A DNA stretch of 39,137 nucleotides from Chloroflexota bacterium (GTDB lineage: Bacteria > Chloroflexota > Anaerolineae > Promineifilales > Promineifilaceae), in assembly GCA_018004935.1 (NCBI GenBank), contig JAGNBF010000074.1, forward strand, positions 1 to 39,137, given 5' to 3'. How positions within the stretch are numbered: position 1 is the stretch's first letter; each line of letters opens with the position of its first letter. Shown in pieces: positions 7,792-14,639 of this stretch. Made by a program: the position numbers and the translations under genes. The notes beneath the pieces are model-generated. The model was given only the letters and a program-made list of their open reading frames with translations, did not search any database and was not told the DNA's origin.

Positions 7792-8207
7792 ATGATCCGA
7801 CGGATACGTGTCCAAGGGTACAAATCATTAAAAGATGTGGAAATGGAGTTGCGGCCGCTCACTTAGCCATTCTCAGCCCAATAGCTCTAGCTAAGACAAC
7901 AGTATTGGGTTATGAGGAGCCAGAAAATGGTGTGCATCCACGCCGGTTGAAGTTAATTGCTGATTTATTACACCATGCGGCTGAAGCAAATGAGCATTTG
8001 CAAATCTTAATTAACACCCATTCCCCGGTGTTGCCAGAATATTTTGACCCGCAGTCGCTGATTGTTTGCCGCAAGGAAGGTCGAGAAAGCAAATTCATTC
8101 CTTTCTCCCATTTTCAAATGAATGACCGGAACTGCCTGCTTATAAATGTGAACGCGGCCGCTACAAAACAGCGATGCGTCAGGCCATGTCTACTTATTCG
8201 CCCTTAG
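7792..8207 (+). pseudogene. AAA (OLD/RecF-like) ATPase remnant with internal deletion
   Basis: Two pieces of one ATPase gene remain. Piece 1 (7792-7866) reads MIRRIRVQGYKSLKDVEMEL, then RPLT and a stop: the usual first strand of an SMC/OLD-like ATPase just before Walker A. Piece 2 is in another frame from 7851 and reads AAAHLAILSPIALAKTTVLG, then YEEPENGVHPRRL and INTHSPVLPE, the Walker B and H-loop region. Walker A and the whole middle are missing. The switch from one frame to the other occurs at a GCGGCCGC octamer (7851-7858), which is the natural LRPL codons of piece 1 and an Ala-Ala-Ala start for piece 2. The gene cannot make an active ATPase. Confidence 0.75.
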
Positions 8208-8338
8208 GGGGGGTTGAATTCGGGGCGGAGATTGCTGAGGCAATGGATTTATATCAGGCAACTCAAGCCGATAGTTCTCTAAAACATTTTCTTGACCAAC
8301 TGCAACAGGCCTTCAGTTCATTCTATCCTCTACCTTAA
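8126..8338 (+). pseudogene. C-terminal remnant of a second gene, possibly DUF4276-like
   Basis: A frame from about 8126 reads PELPAYKCERGRYKTAMRQA, then AMSTYSPLGGVEFGAEIAEA and HFLDQLQQAF, to a TAA at 8336-8338. It has no start codon and overlaps the end of the ATPase remnant in another frame, so it is the tail of a separate gene whose 5' part was lost. AAA ATPases of this type are often followed by a small DUF4276 partner, and the ending fits loosely, but I cannot confirm the family. A GCGGCCGC octamer at 8154 codes Arg-Gly-Arg here. Confidence 0.45.
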
Positions 8339-8694
8339 TTGGCCTTCGTTAATTGTTCTCGTGCCGCTTTGGGCAGGCTTTTGACGACGAGGGTGTAAGC
8401 GTGGTCAATGAGTGCCCAGATTTCTTCAACGGGTAGGGAACCATCCAACGTGATGGTGTTCCAATGTTTTTTATTGAGATGATAACCCGGTCGAACGGCA
8501 GGGAACTGGTCACGCAGGGCCAGAGCATAGTCAGGGTCACATTTGAGGCTGATTTCCAGGGGTGAAGCAGGCCAGGCGACCAGGGCAAACATTTTACCTG
8601 CCACTTTGTAGACAAACACATCTGGGCCGAAGGGGATTTCTTCGCTGGTGGCCGGTTTTTGGGTGAGGTAGGCACGGAGGGGTTCGAGTTCCAT
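8335..8694 (-). CDS. MmcQ/YjbR family protein
   Basis: A 119-residue protein of the MmcQ/YjbR (CyaY-like fold) family. Typical blocks are FVYKVAGKMFALVAW (about residues 27-41), ISLKCDPDYALALRDQFPAV, GYHLNKKHWNTITLDGSLP and LIDHAYTLVVKSLPK near the C-terminus. Length is normal for the family. Members are described as DNA-binding because of their fold, but their cellular role is poorly known. It is the last gene of a minus-strand run that includes the HAS-barrel and nurA genes, though a short spacer with GGGCGTG tandem repeats (about 8698-8716) separates it. Its stop overlaps the converging remnant by a few bases. Confidence 0.88.
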   Translation of the reverse strand: MELEPLRAYLTQKPATSEEIPFGPDVFVYKVAGKMFALVAWPASPLEISLKCDPDYALALRDQFPAVRPGYHLNKKHWNTITLDGSLPVEEIWALIDHAYTLVVKSLPKAAREQLTKAN

Positions 8695-8748
8695 AAGGCG
8701 TGGGGCGTGGGGCGTGGAAATGATAAGACAAAGGACGCAACACGTTTC

Positions 8749-9387
8749 TTAGAAGAGTAAAGGGTCAGTGGTGATTTGTAAATCAGGCAGGGCGTCGCTG
8801 AGGGCTTCCAGGGTGGGAATGAGGATGTCGTAGTTGCTCCGCAGTTGCTCGATGACTTCCTGGATGACCTTCATGGCCCACACGGTATCGCGGCCGCGTA
8901 GTTCATACACATTCACAATATGCGCCGCCAGTAACTGGGTGGTGGGGATGCCGGACGCGGCCGCGCCCAAAATCAGCCGCATGTACCCCAACGAATCGGT
9001 AAACTGGCATACTTCGTCATTGTCTACACACAATTCTACGGGATCAAGGTTGAGTGGCGGCCGCGGCGGGAGTCCATGCCGGATGGTGCCATTACGCCGA
9101 TAGCCCACCGCCAACACCGCCATCTCAATGGGGCGCAGGCGGTTTTGCCGCTGATCTTCTACCACTTCGGCGGGGGGATCTTCCGCCAACACCAGCCTCT
9201 GCACCACCGGATCATCATCAATGTTGATCTGGTAAATCAGGCCGTACACCGCTTCCCGGCTATCTACCGGTTGCGCCTTCACCAACCCGCCAAAACCAGG
9301 AATCTGCAACTGAGCTACCCGGCACCCCGCCGCAAACCCCATCGTACTGGCCCGCAATACCCGTCCTATCTGTTCATTTTGCCGCAT
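8749..9387 (-). CDS. HAS-barrel domain protein (HerA N-terminus-like, no ATPase)
   Basis: A 212-residue protein. The N-terminal half looks like a HAS-barrel, the beta-barrel at the front of HerA helicases and F-type ATPases: QIGRVLRAST (about 5-14), GFGGLVKAQPV, AVYGLIYQI, then VLAEDPPAEV. The C-terminal half is mostly helical and has no Walker motif, so the HerA motor is absent. Its neighbour upstream is nurA, the usual partner of HerA, which supports a role in double-strand-break end processing, perhaps as an adaptor to a HerA-like motor encoded elsewhere. The ATG at 9387 is chosen because AGAGGA precedes it by seven bases. The longer GTG frame begins inside an AATTCGTG intergenic repeat. 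Confidence 0.7.
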   Translation of the reverse strand: MRQNEQIGRVLRASTMGFAAGCRVAQLQIPGFGGLVKAQPVDSREAVYGLIYQINIDDDPVVQRLVLAEDPPAEVVEDQRQNRLRPIEMAVLAVGYRRNGTIRHGLPPRPPLNLDPVELCVDNDEVCQFTDSLGYMRLILGAAASGIPTTQLLAAHIVNVYELRGRDTVWAMKVIQEVIEQLRSNYDILIPTLEALSDALPDLQITTDPLLF

Positions 9388-9423
9388 TGATTCGTCCTCT
9401 GAAAGTCTTGCCACGAATTTCAC

Positions 9424-9574
9424 GAATTAACACGAATTTTCTTCGCATTCTCGTTTCACACTCCGCGTGGAATGCTCGCGGCGACGCTTTGCATCGCATA
9501 GGACGCCGAGCGTCCCCAATGGTATTCCCACGCAGAGCGTAGGAATCAGTTCTTAACGCACCACGCACCACGTT
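9424..9574. repeat. Spacer with AATTCGTG and GTGCGTG short repeats
   Basis: The spacer between nurA and the HAS-barrel gene contains ACGAATT motifs repeated three times (about 9413-9440), an imperfect palindrome around GGACGCCGAGCGTCC (about 9501-9515), and CACGCACCACGCACCACG at its nurA end. No gene is seen. Confidence 0.5.
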
Positions 9575-10780
9575 TTACATCTCATGCCGCGTCTTGCCTG
9601 CCCGCGCAACGTCCTTCGTACTCTGTTTGTTCGTCTGGCTACTGCTGATGCCATATTTCTGCATCGTCAGAGCGATCCAGCTATCCAGATAATCCTGATC
9701 CTGTTTGCCCACCACGGCTACTTCGTCGGCGCGGGTGAGGATATAGGGGTAGTTGCCCAGGAGTATCTGGCATTGGTGGTAGATGAGGGCGTGTAGTTGG
9801 CTGATCACCGCCGGGTCTTGCGCCGCCCAGATGGGTACGTCCACACGGGCAATCTGTTTGTCGTTGTGGCGACCGGGGTTGAGGTAGAAGAAGCAGACCG
9901 CCTGCCCCGCCTGTTCAAACCGCTCGTTGCGGGTAGAAATATCCATAAACACAGGGCTACGCTCGCCCGGTTTGAGGATTTCGCTGTACAAATCCACGTC
10001 GGTCAGGGTTTGTTGCTGGCGGCTAAAGCGGCCGGTATCAAACTGGGGTGTACCGACTTTGAGCGATTCCAGCATGTTGAGGACGGAGATTTTGTTGGGG
10101 CGGTCAATGTAACCGGCCAAAATGCCGTTGCATCGTTGGATGTCGCGCATTTTTTCCAACCAGGTATCAATGGTGGTGTCATGTTCGGCGCTGTCCATAC
10201 TGCCGATGGGCCAGTAGAGCAGGCGTTGGTCGAGGATGGCGATGAGGGGCGCGGCCGCGAACCGATTCTCCCACACCGTCCTTGCCAATGTGCTGATTTC
10301 TGCCACATCCCGCTTGATGCTCACACTGGCCGGGGCATACTCCAGCAAATTTTCATTCAGGTCATCACTGGGGTAACGGATCAGAGGGATGGTGAGGGCT
10401 TCGGGGGCCTGGCCGTGGCCGTGATGGTAAATCATCACCCCCACGTTGATGACGTAATACAAAAATGGGGCATGGCGATCCGGCATGATTTGCGAGCCAT
10501 CGGTGGCGAAGAGGGTGGCCTGGGGGGGGCATGGGGGCGGTGCAATGCCCCGATCAAGTGGCTCGCGCTCGTCTACGGGCAGGGCTGCCCAGAAAATCTT
10601 TTCCCCCACTTCGTGTTTTGCCCGTCGAACACAATCTCGCAGCGTTTCCCAATCAGTTCGATGCAAACGCATGGTTTCAATGGCCTCATTAAGTAAATCA
10701 TGTCTAAGTTTCTGGCGAGATCGGGCCATGCGTCCCATGCTGTCTATTTCCCGTGTTAATTTTTCAAATTCAAGTGCCAT
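9575..10780 (-). CDS. nurA: DNA double-strand-break repair nuclease NurA
   Basis: A 401-residue NurA nuclease. The N-terminal helical part (1-85) is followed by the RNase-H-like NurA core. Motif 1 is LFATDGSQIMP, with metal ligand Asp94. A second conserved Asp lies in LIAILDQRLLYW (Asp184). The later block SPVFMDISTRNERFEQ and the C-terminal ILTRADEVAVVGKQD fit the family, where a His/Asp-rich end completes the site. NurA is a single-strand endonuclease and 5'-3' exonuclease that works with the HerA translocase in resecting DNA ends. The gene begins 13 bases after the methylase stop, so the two are very likely co-transcribed. Family length is usually 330-420, so it looks complete. Confidence 0.88.
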   Translation of the reverse strand: MALEFEKLTREIDSMGRMARSRQKLRHDLLNEAIETMRLHRTDWETLRDCVRRAKHEVGEKIFWAALPVDEREPLDRGIAPPPCPPQATLFATDGSQIMPDRHAPFLYYVINVGVMIYHHGHGQAPEALTIPLIRYPSDDLNENLLEYAPASVSIKRDVAEISTLARTVWENRFAAAPLIAILDQRLLYWPIGSMDSAEHDTTIDTWLEKMRDIQRCNGILAGYIDRPNKISVLNMLESLKVGTPQFDTGRFSRQQQTLTDVDLYSEILKPGERSPVFMDISTRNERFEQAGQAVCFFYLNPGRHNDKQIARVDVPIWAAQDPAVISQLHALIYHQCQILLGNYPYILTRADEVAVVGKQDQDYLDSWIALTMQKYGISSSQTNKQSTKDVARAGKTRHEM

Positions 10781-10793
10781 TTTTGCTCATTTG

Positions 10794-12824
10794 TCAAGCC
10801 AGGGCTTGTGCCCAAACACGCGTCATCTCAGCTTCTTCAAAATTCTGCGTCAAAAGCCATCCCAGCAAAGTACTGCATTCCATACAGAACGAATAGCTGT
10901 CGCTTTTATCTATCAATTCTGGCATAAACCATTTTGACTCAAATACATGTTGGTCTGGAGCTAGAACTAAAATTGCGTCATGAACTAGAGAATTCTGATT
11001 GGCAATATGTACTGAACTTGGGTTTTCTGCATGAACAATGTAACGGTTGACCAAGTGGAATCCAGCCTGTTTCAATGCAACGGTTAAATTCGCCCATCCT
11101 TTTGGATTCCAATGATGAAAAGTAAAGATAAGACGCCCTTCGGGTTTTAACACTCGGTGACATTCCATAAAAATGTCGCTTAAAACTTTTGTGTACTGTC
11201 CATTCCCGTTTGTGTGTTGATCAATAGCCGCATTATTTAGATCATAATCCCAGATGATACCGGTTGGGACTAAATGACGTAGCCACACACGGAAAAAAGC
11301 GGCCAAATCACCATATTGAACACTGTCAAAGTAGGGGGGATCTGTTACAACAAAATCAACGCTATTGTCAGGCAGATCAAGACGGGCAGAAGATCCATGA
11401 ATCAGCATAAAACGTTTTTGTTGACCATTAAAATCTGTAAAACGGTGAACCTCTGTACCTGCATCCTCTTCACCTCGAATTGTAACTTGGGTCGCTTTGC
11501 CGTTTTGGATGCGGCGTTCTACAGGGTTTTGTGCCCATTTGCGGCCGCGTATAAGACGGCTATAAAACAGGTTTTGTAACGTTCCAGAGGTTTTTCCTCG
11601 GTAAACAGGGTTGTTCTCTAGTGCGGTGTAAGGGAAAGAATACGCATGATGGGCAAATGTATGTCTTATTGCGCCGGGGCGATTCTTAGCAACCCCTTTA
11701 TACCCACAAAGTAGGCTGTTAAATTCAACGGAAGTAGACACCAGAAGAGCCAGATTGAGATGCACAACAGGATCTGTATCGAGTTGGGTTAAATATTGAA
11801 TGGCTTTCCGTAGGTACAGCAATTGGCGACTGGAAAACAAATCAAGATAGTGCGGAATGCCTCTATTGATAAGACTTTGAGACTTTGCTCCAGGGGTAAT
11901 TAGAAAATCTTGTGTTTGAAAACCAGCACAGGAACGCTTTTGTTCTGCAAATTCAATCATAGCCAAATCTTCATCGCCTACAGCTCGGAAAAACAGACCA
12001 TGCTCCATACATTCGCCAACAGCAACAAGGGGCACATATCGCTGATAATAAGGAATAGTCAAATCGTCTTGATACTCCGTTCCGCAAATTGAACAAACTT
12101 TTACATCTTTCTCAAGCAATGGGATTTTCTGATGGATGGAAGACTTGCTGATAACTTGTTCATCCTGTAACACATTAAAACTATTTGCACACAGTTTAAT
12201 GGTTGTGCCATCACTGTTATGGCGCAGGGTATATGAATCTACAAAGATAGCTTCATGACAACTACAGCGACGACGTAAACCATACAGGAGAAACTGCGAC
12301 GTATAGGATTTATCACAGTCGGGGCACGTCACACGGTATAAATGGGCCAACTCACCATACAACTGTTCATAAAACCGTAAGTAAGCCGATTCTAGTTGTT
12401 TGATTGAAACTTCAGAAAGGGAAGCGCGTGCCTGTAAAACAGGAATGGGATCAATGTCGGCACCAATAACATTCGCACCAAGTCTTATCGCTTCATGCAG
12501 AGTAGTTCCCCCCCCCATCATCGGATCAAGAATTATTTTCCCTTCCAACCCTCCCGGTGTGTAATAATCTTGATGATTAGGCATGTCTACAAGGTGCTTA
12601 AGTATGAAACGAAATGTACTCCCACACCTTCTTGCCCACCACTTATGGAGATACGTGTTGGGTCGGTAAAGATTTTTGTTATATGACTCTAGTTGAGCCA
12701 TTTCATCCGCTAAAGCGGTGGTAAAATGGCTATCAATGGGGATGCCCAAATCCCGTCCATTAGATGACCCAGTAAAAAGGTACAGTTGCTGATCCGGTTC
12801 TTGAACTCGGTTAATCTCTTCCAT
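10794..12824 (-). CDS. Zn-ribbon DNA methyltransferase, COG1743/DUF1156 type
   Basis: A 676-residue DNA amino-methyltransferase. The N-terminal block YNKNLYRPNTYLHKWWARR (48-66) is typical of DUF1156/COG1743 proteins. AdoMet motif I is DPMMGGGTT (100-108), followed by GADIDPIP. Two cysteine pairs, CPDC (167-170) with CSC (187-189), and CSIC (244-247), suggest zinc ribbons for target recognition. The catalytic motif is TDPPY (494-498). DPPY is most common in N6-adenine enzymes but also occurs in some N4-cytosine enzymes. It follows the NotI-like endonuclease by 35 bases, with AAGGA before its ATG, and precedes nurA by 13 bases. The DNA is AT-richer than the neighbours and holds one GCGGCCGC octamer (11541), suggesting horizontal arrival. 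Confidence 0.85.
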   Translation of the reverse strand: MEEINRVQEPDQQLYLFTGSSNGRDLGIPIDSHFTTALADEMAQLESYNKNLYRPNTYLHKWWARRCGSTFRFILKHLVDMPNHQDYYTPGGLEGKIILDPMMGGGTTLHEAIRLGANVIGADIDPIPVLQARASLSEVSIKQLESAYLRFYEQLYGELAHLYRVTCPDCDKSYTSQFLLYGLRRRCSCHEAIFVDSYTLRHNSDGTTIKLCANSFNVLQDEQVISKSSIHQKIPLLEKDVKVCSICGTEYQDDLTIPYYQRYVPLVAVGECMEHGLFFRAVGDEDLAMIEFAEQKRSCAGFQTQDFLITPGAKSQSLINRGIPHYLDLFSSRQLLYLRKAIQYLTQLDTDPVVHLNLALLVSTSVEFNSLLCGYKGVAKNRPGAIRHTFAHHAYSFPYTALENNPVYRGKTSGTLQNLFYSRLIRGRKWAQNPVERRIQNGKATQVTIRGEEDAGTEVHRFTDFNGQQKRFMLIHGSSARLDLPDNSVDFVVTDPPYFDSVQYGDLAAFFRVWLRHLVPTGIIWDYDLNNAAIDQHTNGNGQYTKVLSDIFMECHRVLKPEGRLIFTFHHWNPKGWANLTVALKQAGFHLVNRYIVHAENPSSVHIANQNSLVHDAILVLAPDQHVFESKWFMPELIDKSDSYSFCMECSTLLGWLLTQNFEEAEMTRVWAQALA

Positions 12825-12859
12825 TTGATGAATCCTTGTTCCTCGTTTGAAACTCGTTT

Positions 12860-13663
12860 TTACAAACGGAATTTGATCGCGCTTTGTGCTTTTTGCTGTA
12901 GATTAGCCACAAATTTGTTTAGAGAGGGGATGTGGGGATTGCTGATAAAGGCTTCTTGTAACTTCTTTACAGTCGTTGACTCTATTCGAGAAGAATATAA
13001 AGAATACTGGTTTCCCTGTAGTGCCAGATCACAGACCAAAAATACTGTCGAACTTTCACTCCCCGGTGTGAGACTATTTTTTAACCCATACGAGATCAAG
13101 AGATGTTGATAAGCTGGCTCTTGTACTACCCAATACGCTTTGTGCCCCCACTGTTCCAACACTCTTCCCTTGTTCAGAATCTGAATGAAACAACGTTTCC
13201 ATACATTTGCCCAGTTAAGACCAAAATTGTAATGAGATACTTCCCCATCTGCCCAAAAATCAGCTACAGCCGTATTTAGAGCACCCGTGTTAGTCGTGTC
13301 AACTGTTTGAAACTCAACAATAACAAAATCTTCCACTTCATCACTTAAAGGCTTATGTTTCACCATGACATAATCAAACGATCCCAGGCTTTTGTCACCC
13401 GAGTGAACCTCAGAAAACACTAAAATATTATCTTTGGTTCCAAAATGGTTTGTAGCTATTTCTTCAAATATCAAACGTGATTGAAGAAAGCGATTAGGGC
13501 AAATTGCGACAACAGACTTACCATGTTCTACAGAACACGTAGCATTTGTTTTTGTACACCGCCCATGCATAAATGGACACTGACGTTCTATGTTTGATAC
13601 ACCTTTGGCAAAAGGGAAAAGATCAATTGCATAACCTAAAATTTCTGCCGGACGTTTAGTCAT
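12860..13663 (-). CDS. NotI-family type II restriction endonuclease
   Basis: A 267-residue protein that matches the architecture of R.NotI. Four cysteines, Cys29 (QCPF), Cys36, Cys43 and Cys55 (ICPNR), correspond to the metal (Fe) ligands of R.NotI, including the CPF...CPNR framing. The PD-(D/E)XK-variant active site is GSFDYVMVK (Asp97) followed by VIVEFQTVD (Glu117, Gln119), the unusual D...EXQ set of NotI. NWANVWKRCFIQILNK matches the NotI block with NVFKR. R.NotI (383 aa) is longer, with additional C-terminal sequence. Known function of the family: Mg-dependent cleavage of GC-rich sites, GCGGCCGC for NotI itself. AAGGT precedes the ATG by six bases. Recognition sequence is not provable from sequence. 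AT-rich and free of GCGGCCGC. Confidence 0.8.
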   Translation of the reverse strand: MTKRPAEILGYAIDLFPFAKGVSNIERQCPFMHGRCTKTNATCSVEHGKSVVAICPNRFLQSRLIFEEIATNHFGTKDNILVFSEVHSGDKSLGSFDYVMVKHKPLSDEVEDFVIVEFQTVDTTNTGALNTAVADFWADGEVSHYNFGLNWANVWKRCFIQILNKGRVLEQWGHKAYWVVQEPAYQHLLISYGLKNSLTPGSESSTVFLVCDLALQGNQYSLYSSRIESTTVKKLQEAFISNPHIPSLNKFVANLQQKAQSAIKFRL

Positions 13664-13754
13664 GGTGTACCTTGATAATCAAATAAAATTGCATGGGTGA
13701 ACAGTCCCAATCATACCAAATACTGAGTTATCTGTCCGCACAAATGTTCCGGTA

Positions 13755-13988
13755 TCATTTGATGACACAACTCTTCAGATCACCGGGAGCGTAATAGTCG
13801 CGGCCGCGATCCCCCTCTACCAATTGCTTCAAAATTGCCCGGAACGTCGTGCCACACCGCCGCGCCCACCATTTGTGCAGGTAGGTGTTGGGGCGGTACA
13901 AATTCTTGTTATACGACTCCAGCCGCGCCAGTTCATCGGCAAACTCCGTGTCGAAGGTGTGGTCAATGGGTAGGCGGGTGAGGGGCAT
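13755..13988 (-). pseudogene. Truncated N-terminus of a second COG1743/DUF1156 methylase
   Basis: Seventy-seven codons read PIDHTFDTEFADELARLESY, then NKNLYRPNTYLHKWWARRCG and FRAILKQLVEGDRGRDYYAP. These match residues 30-92 of the intact methylase at 10794-12824 closely, then stop just before AdoMet motif I should appear. It is GC-rich like the local genome and holds a GCGGCCGC octamer (13800, Arg-Gly-Arg), unlike the intact AT-richer copy. The simplest reading is that this is the stump of the resident methylase that once stood next to nurA, replaced by an incoming endonuclease-methylase pair. A translated stump is possible but would have no catalytic domain. Confidence 0.75.
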
Positions 13989-14028
13989 GGGGTGTATGGG
14001 TTATTGGTGTATTGGTGTATTGGTGTAT

Positions 14029-14113
14029 TGACGTTTAGAGCTAGAGCTAGAGCTAGAGGCAATTACTCTAGCTCTAACTCTAGCTCTAGCTTTCGCTCTC
14101 GCTCTGAACTCAG
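14029..14113 (+). repeat. TAGAGC-rich interspersed repeat, copy 3, with expanded hexamers
   Basis: GTTTAGAGCTAGAGCTAGAG on the left, GGCAATTACTCTAGC in the centre and CTCGCTCTGAACTC on the right. Compared with 402-492 and 4382-4462, the hexamer AGAGCT is expanded here on both arms, so the element can fold into a long AT/GC-mixed hairpin. Confidence 0.6.
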
Positions 14114-14114
14114 C

Positions 14115-14545
14115 TTGGCAAGGTAGGGAATGATAACTGCCCCACCATCGGCTTGCCAACAAAAAAGGGTGACAATCGCGTGTCACCCTTTCACCACGTT
14201 CCCCTCACCCTGCCCTCTCCCCCTGGAGAGGGTGTGCTCCCTTCTCCCAATGTGGGAGAAGGGCCGGGGATGAGGGTCAGCTTCTTACCTTTTGGCAAGG
14301 TAGGGAATAATAACTGCCCCACCATCGGCTTGCCAACAAAAAAGGGTGACAATCGCGTGTCACCCTTTCACCACGTTCCCCTCACCCTGCCCTCTCCCCC
14401 TGGAGAGGGTGTGCTCCCTTCTCCCAATGTGGGAGAAGGGCCGGGGATGAGGGTCAGCTTCTTACCTTTTGGCAAGGTAGGGAATAATAACTGCCCCACC
14501 ATCGGCTTGCCAACAAAAAAGGGTGACAATCGCGTGTCACCCTTT
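14115..14545. repeat. 177-base tandem repeat, two full copies and a partial third
   Basis: Units begin TTGGCAAGGTAGGGAA at 14115, 14292 and 14469, an exact period of 177. Each full unit holds the hairpin AAAGGGTGACA / TGTCACCCTTT with loop ATCGCG (14164-14191, 14341-14368, 14518-14545), then CCCTCTCCCC and GGAGAAGGG blocks. The hairpins, bordered by A and T runs, could terminate transcription in both directions. Confidence 0.85.
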
Positions 14546-14581
14546 TATCCGAAAGAATGGCTGTTTTACCTAAAAGGACAT

Positions 14582-14639
14582 AAACACGGATAGGAAAAAA
14601 CACGGCTGTATTTATCCGTGTTTCTTCCTATCCGTGTTT
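14582..14639 (-). terminator. Long hairpin after the last polysaccharide gene
   Basis: AAACACGGATAGGAAAAAAC continuing into ACGG pairs with the complementary arm at 14616-14639, 24 bases with one mismatch and a ten-base loop. It begins at the stop codon of the GT4 gene, so it can act as its transcript end, although the U-run is short. Confidence 0.45.

Larger units (their letters stand above)
13989..14638. other. Intergenic region made of repeats
   Basis: No gene. It holds TTGGTGTA tandem copies (about 14002-14030), a TAGAGC-type repeat, three tandem copies of a 177-base unit, and a long hairpin ending at the stop of the next gene. The 146-codon open frame across the tandem units is repeat-derived. 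Confidence 0.65.

Noticed and set aside
8154-8161. Second octamer in the remnant locus as another deletion junction
   Set aside because: The downstream remnant reads in one frame through this octamer (Arg-Gly-Arg), starting upstream of it, so no junction at it can be shown.
9797-10696. 299-codon open frame on the plus strand
   Set aside because: It is antisense to nurA, whose motifs are clear on the minus strand.
14153-14593. 146-codon open frame on the plus strand
   Set aside because: The peptide repeats because the DNA is the 177-base tandem array (177 is divisible by three), not because it is a protein.
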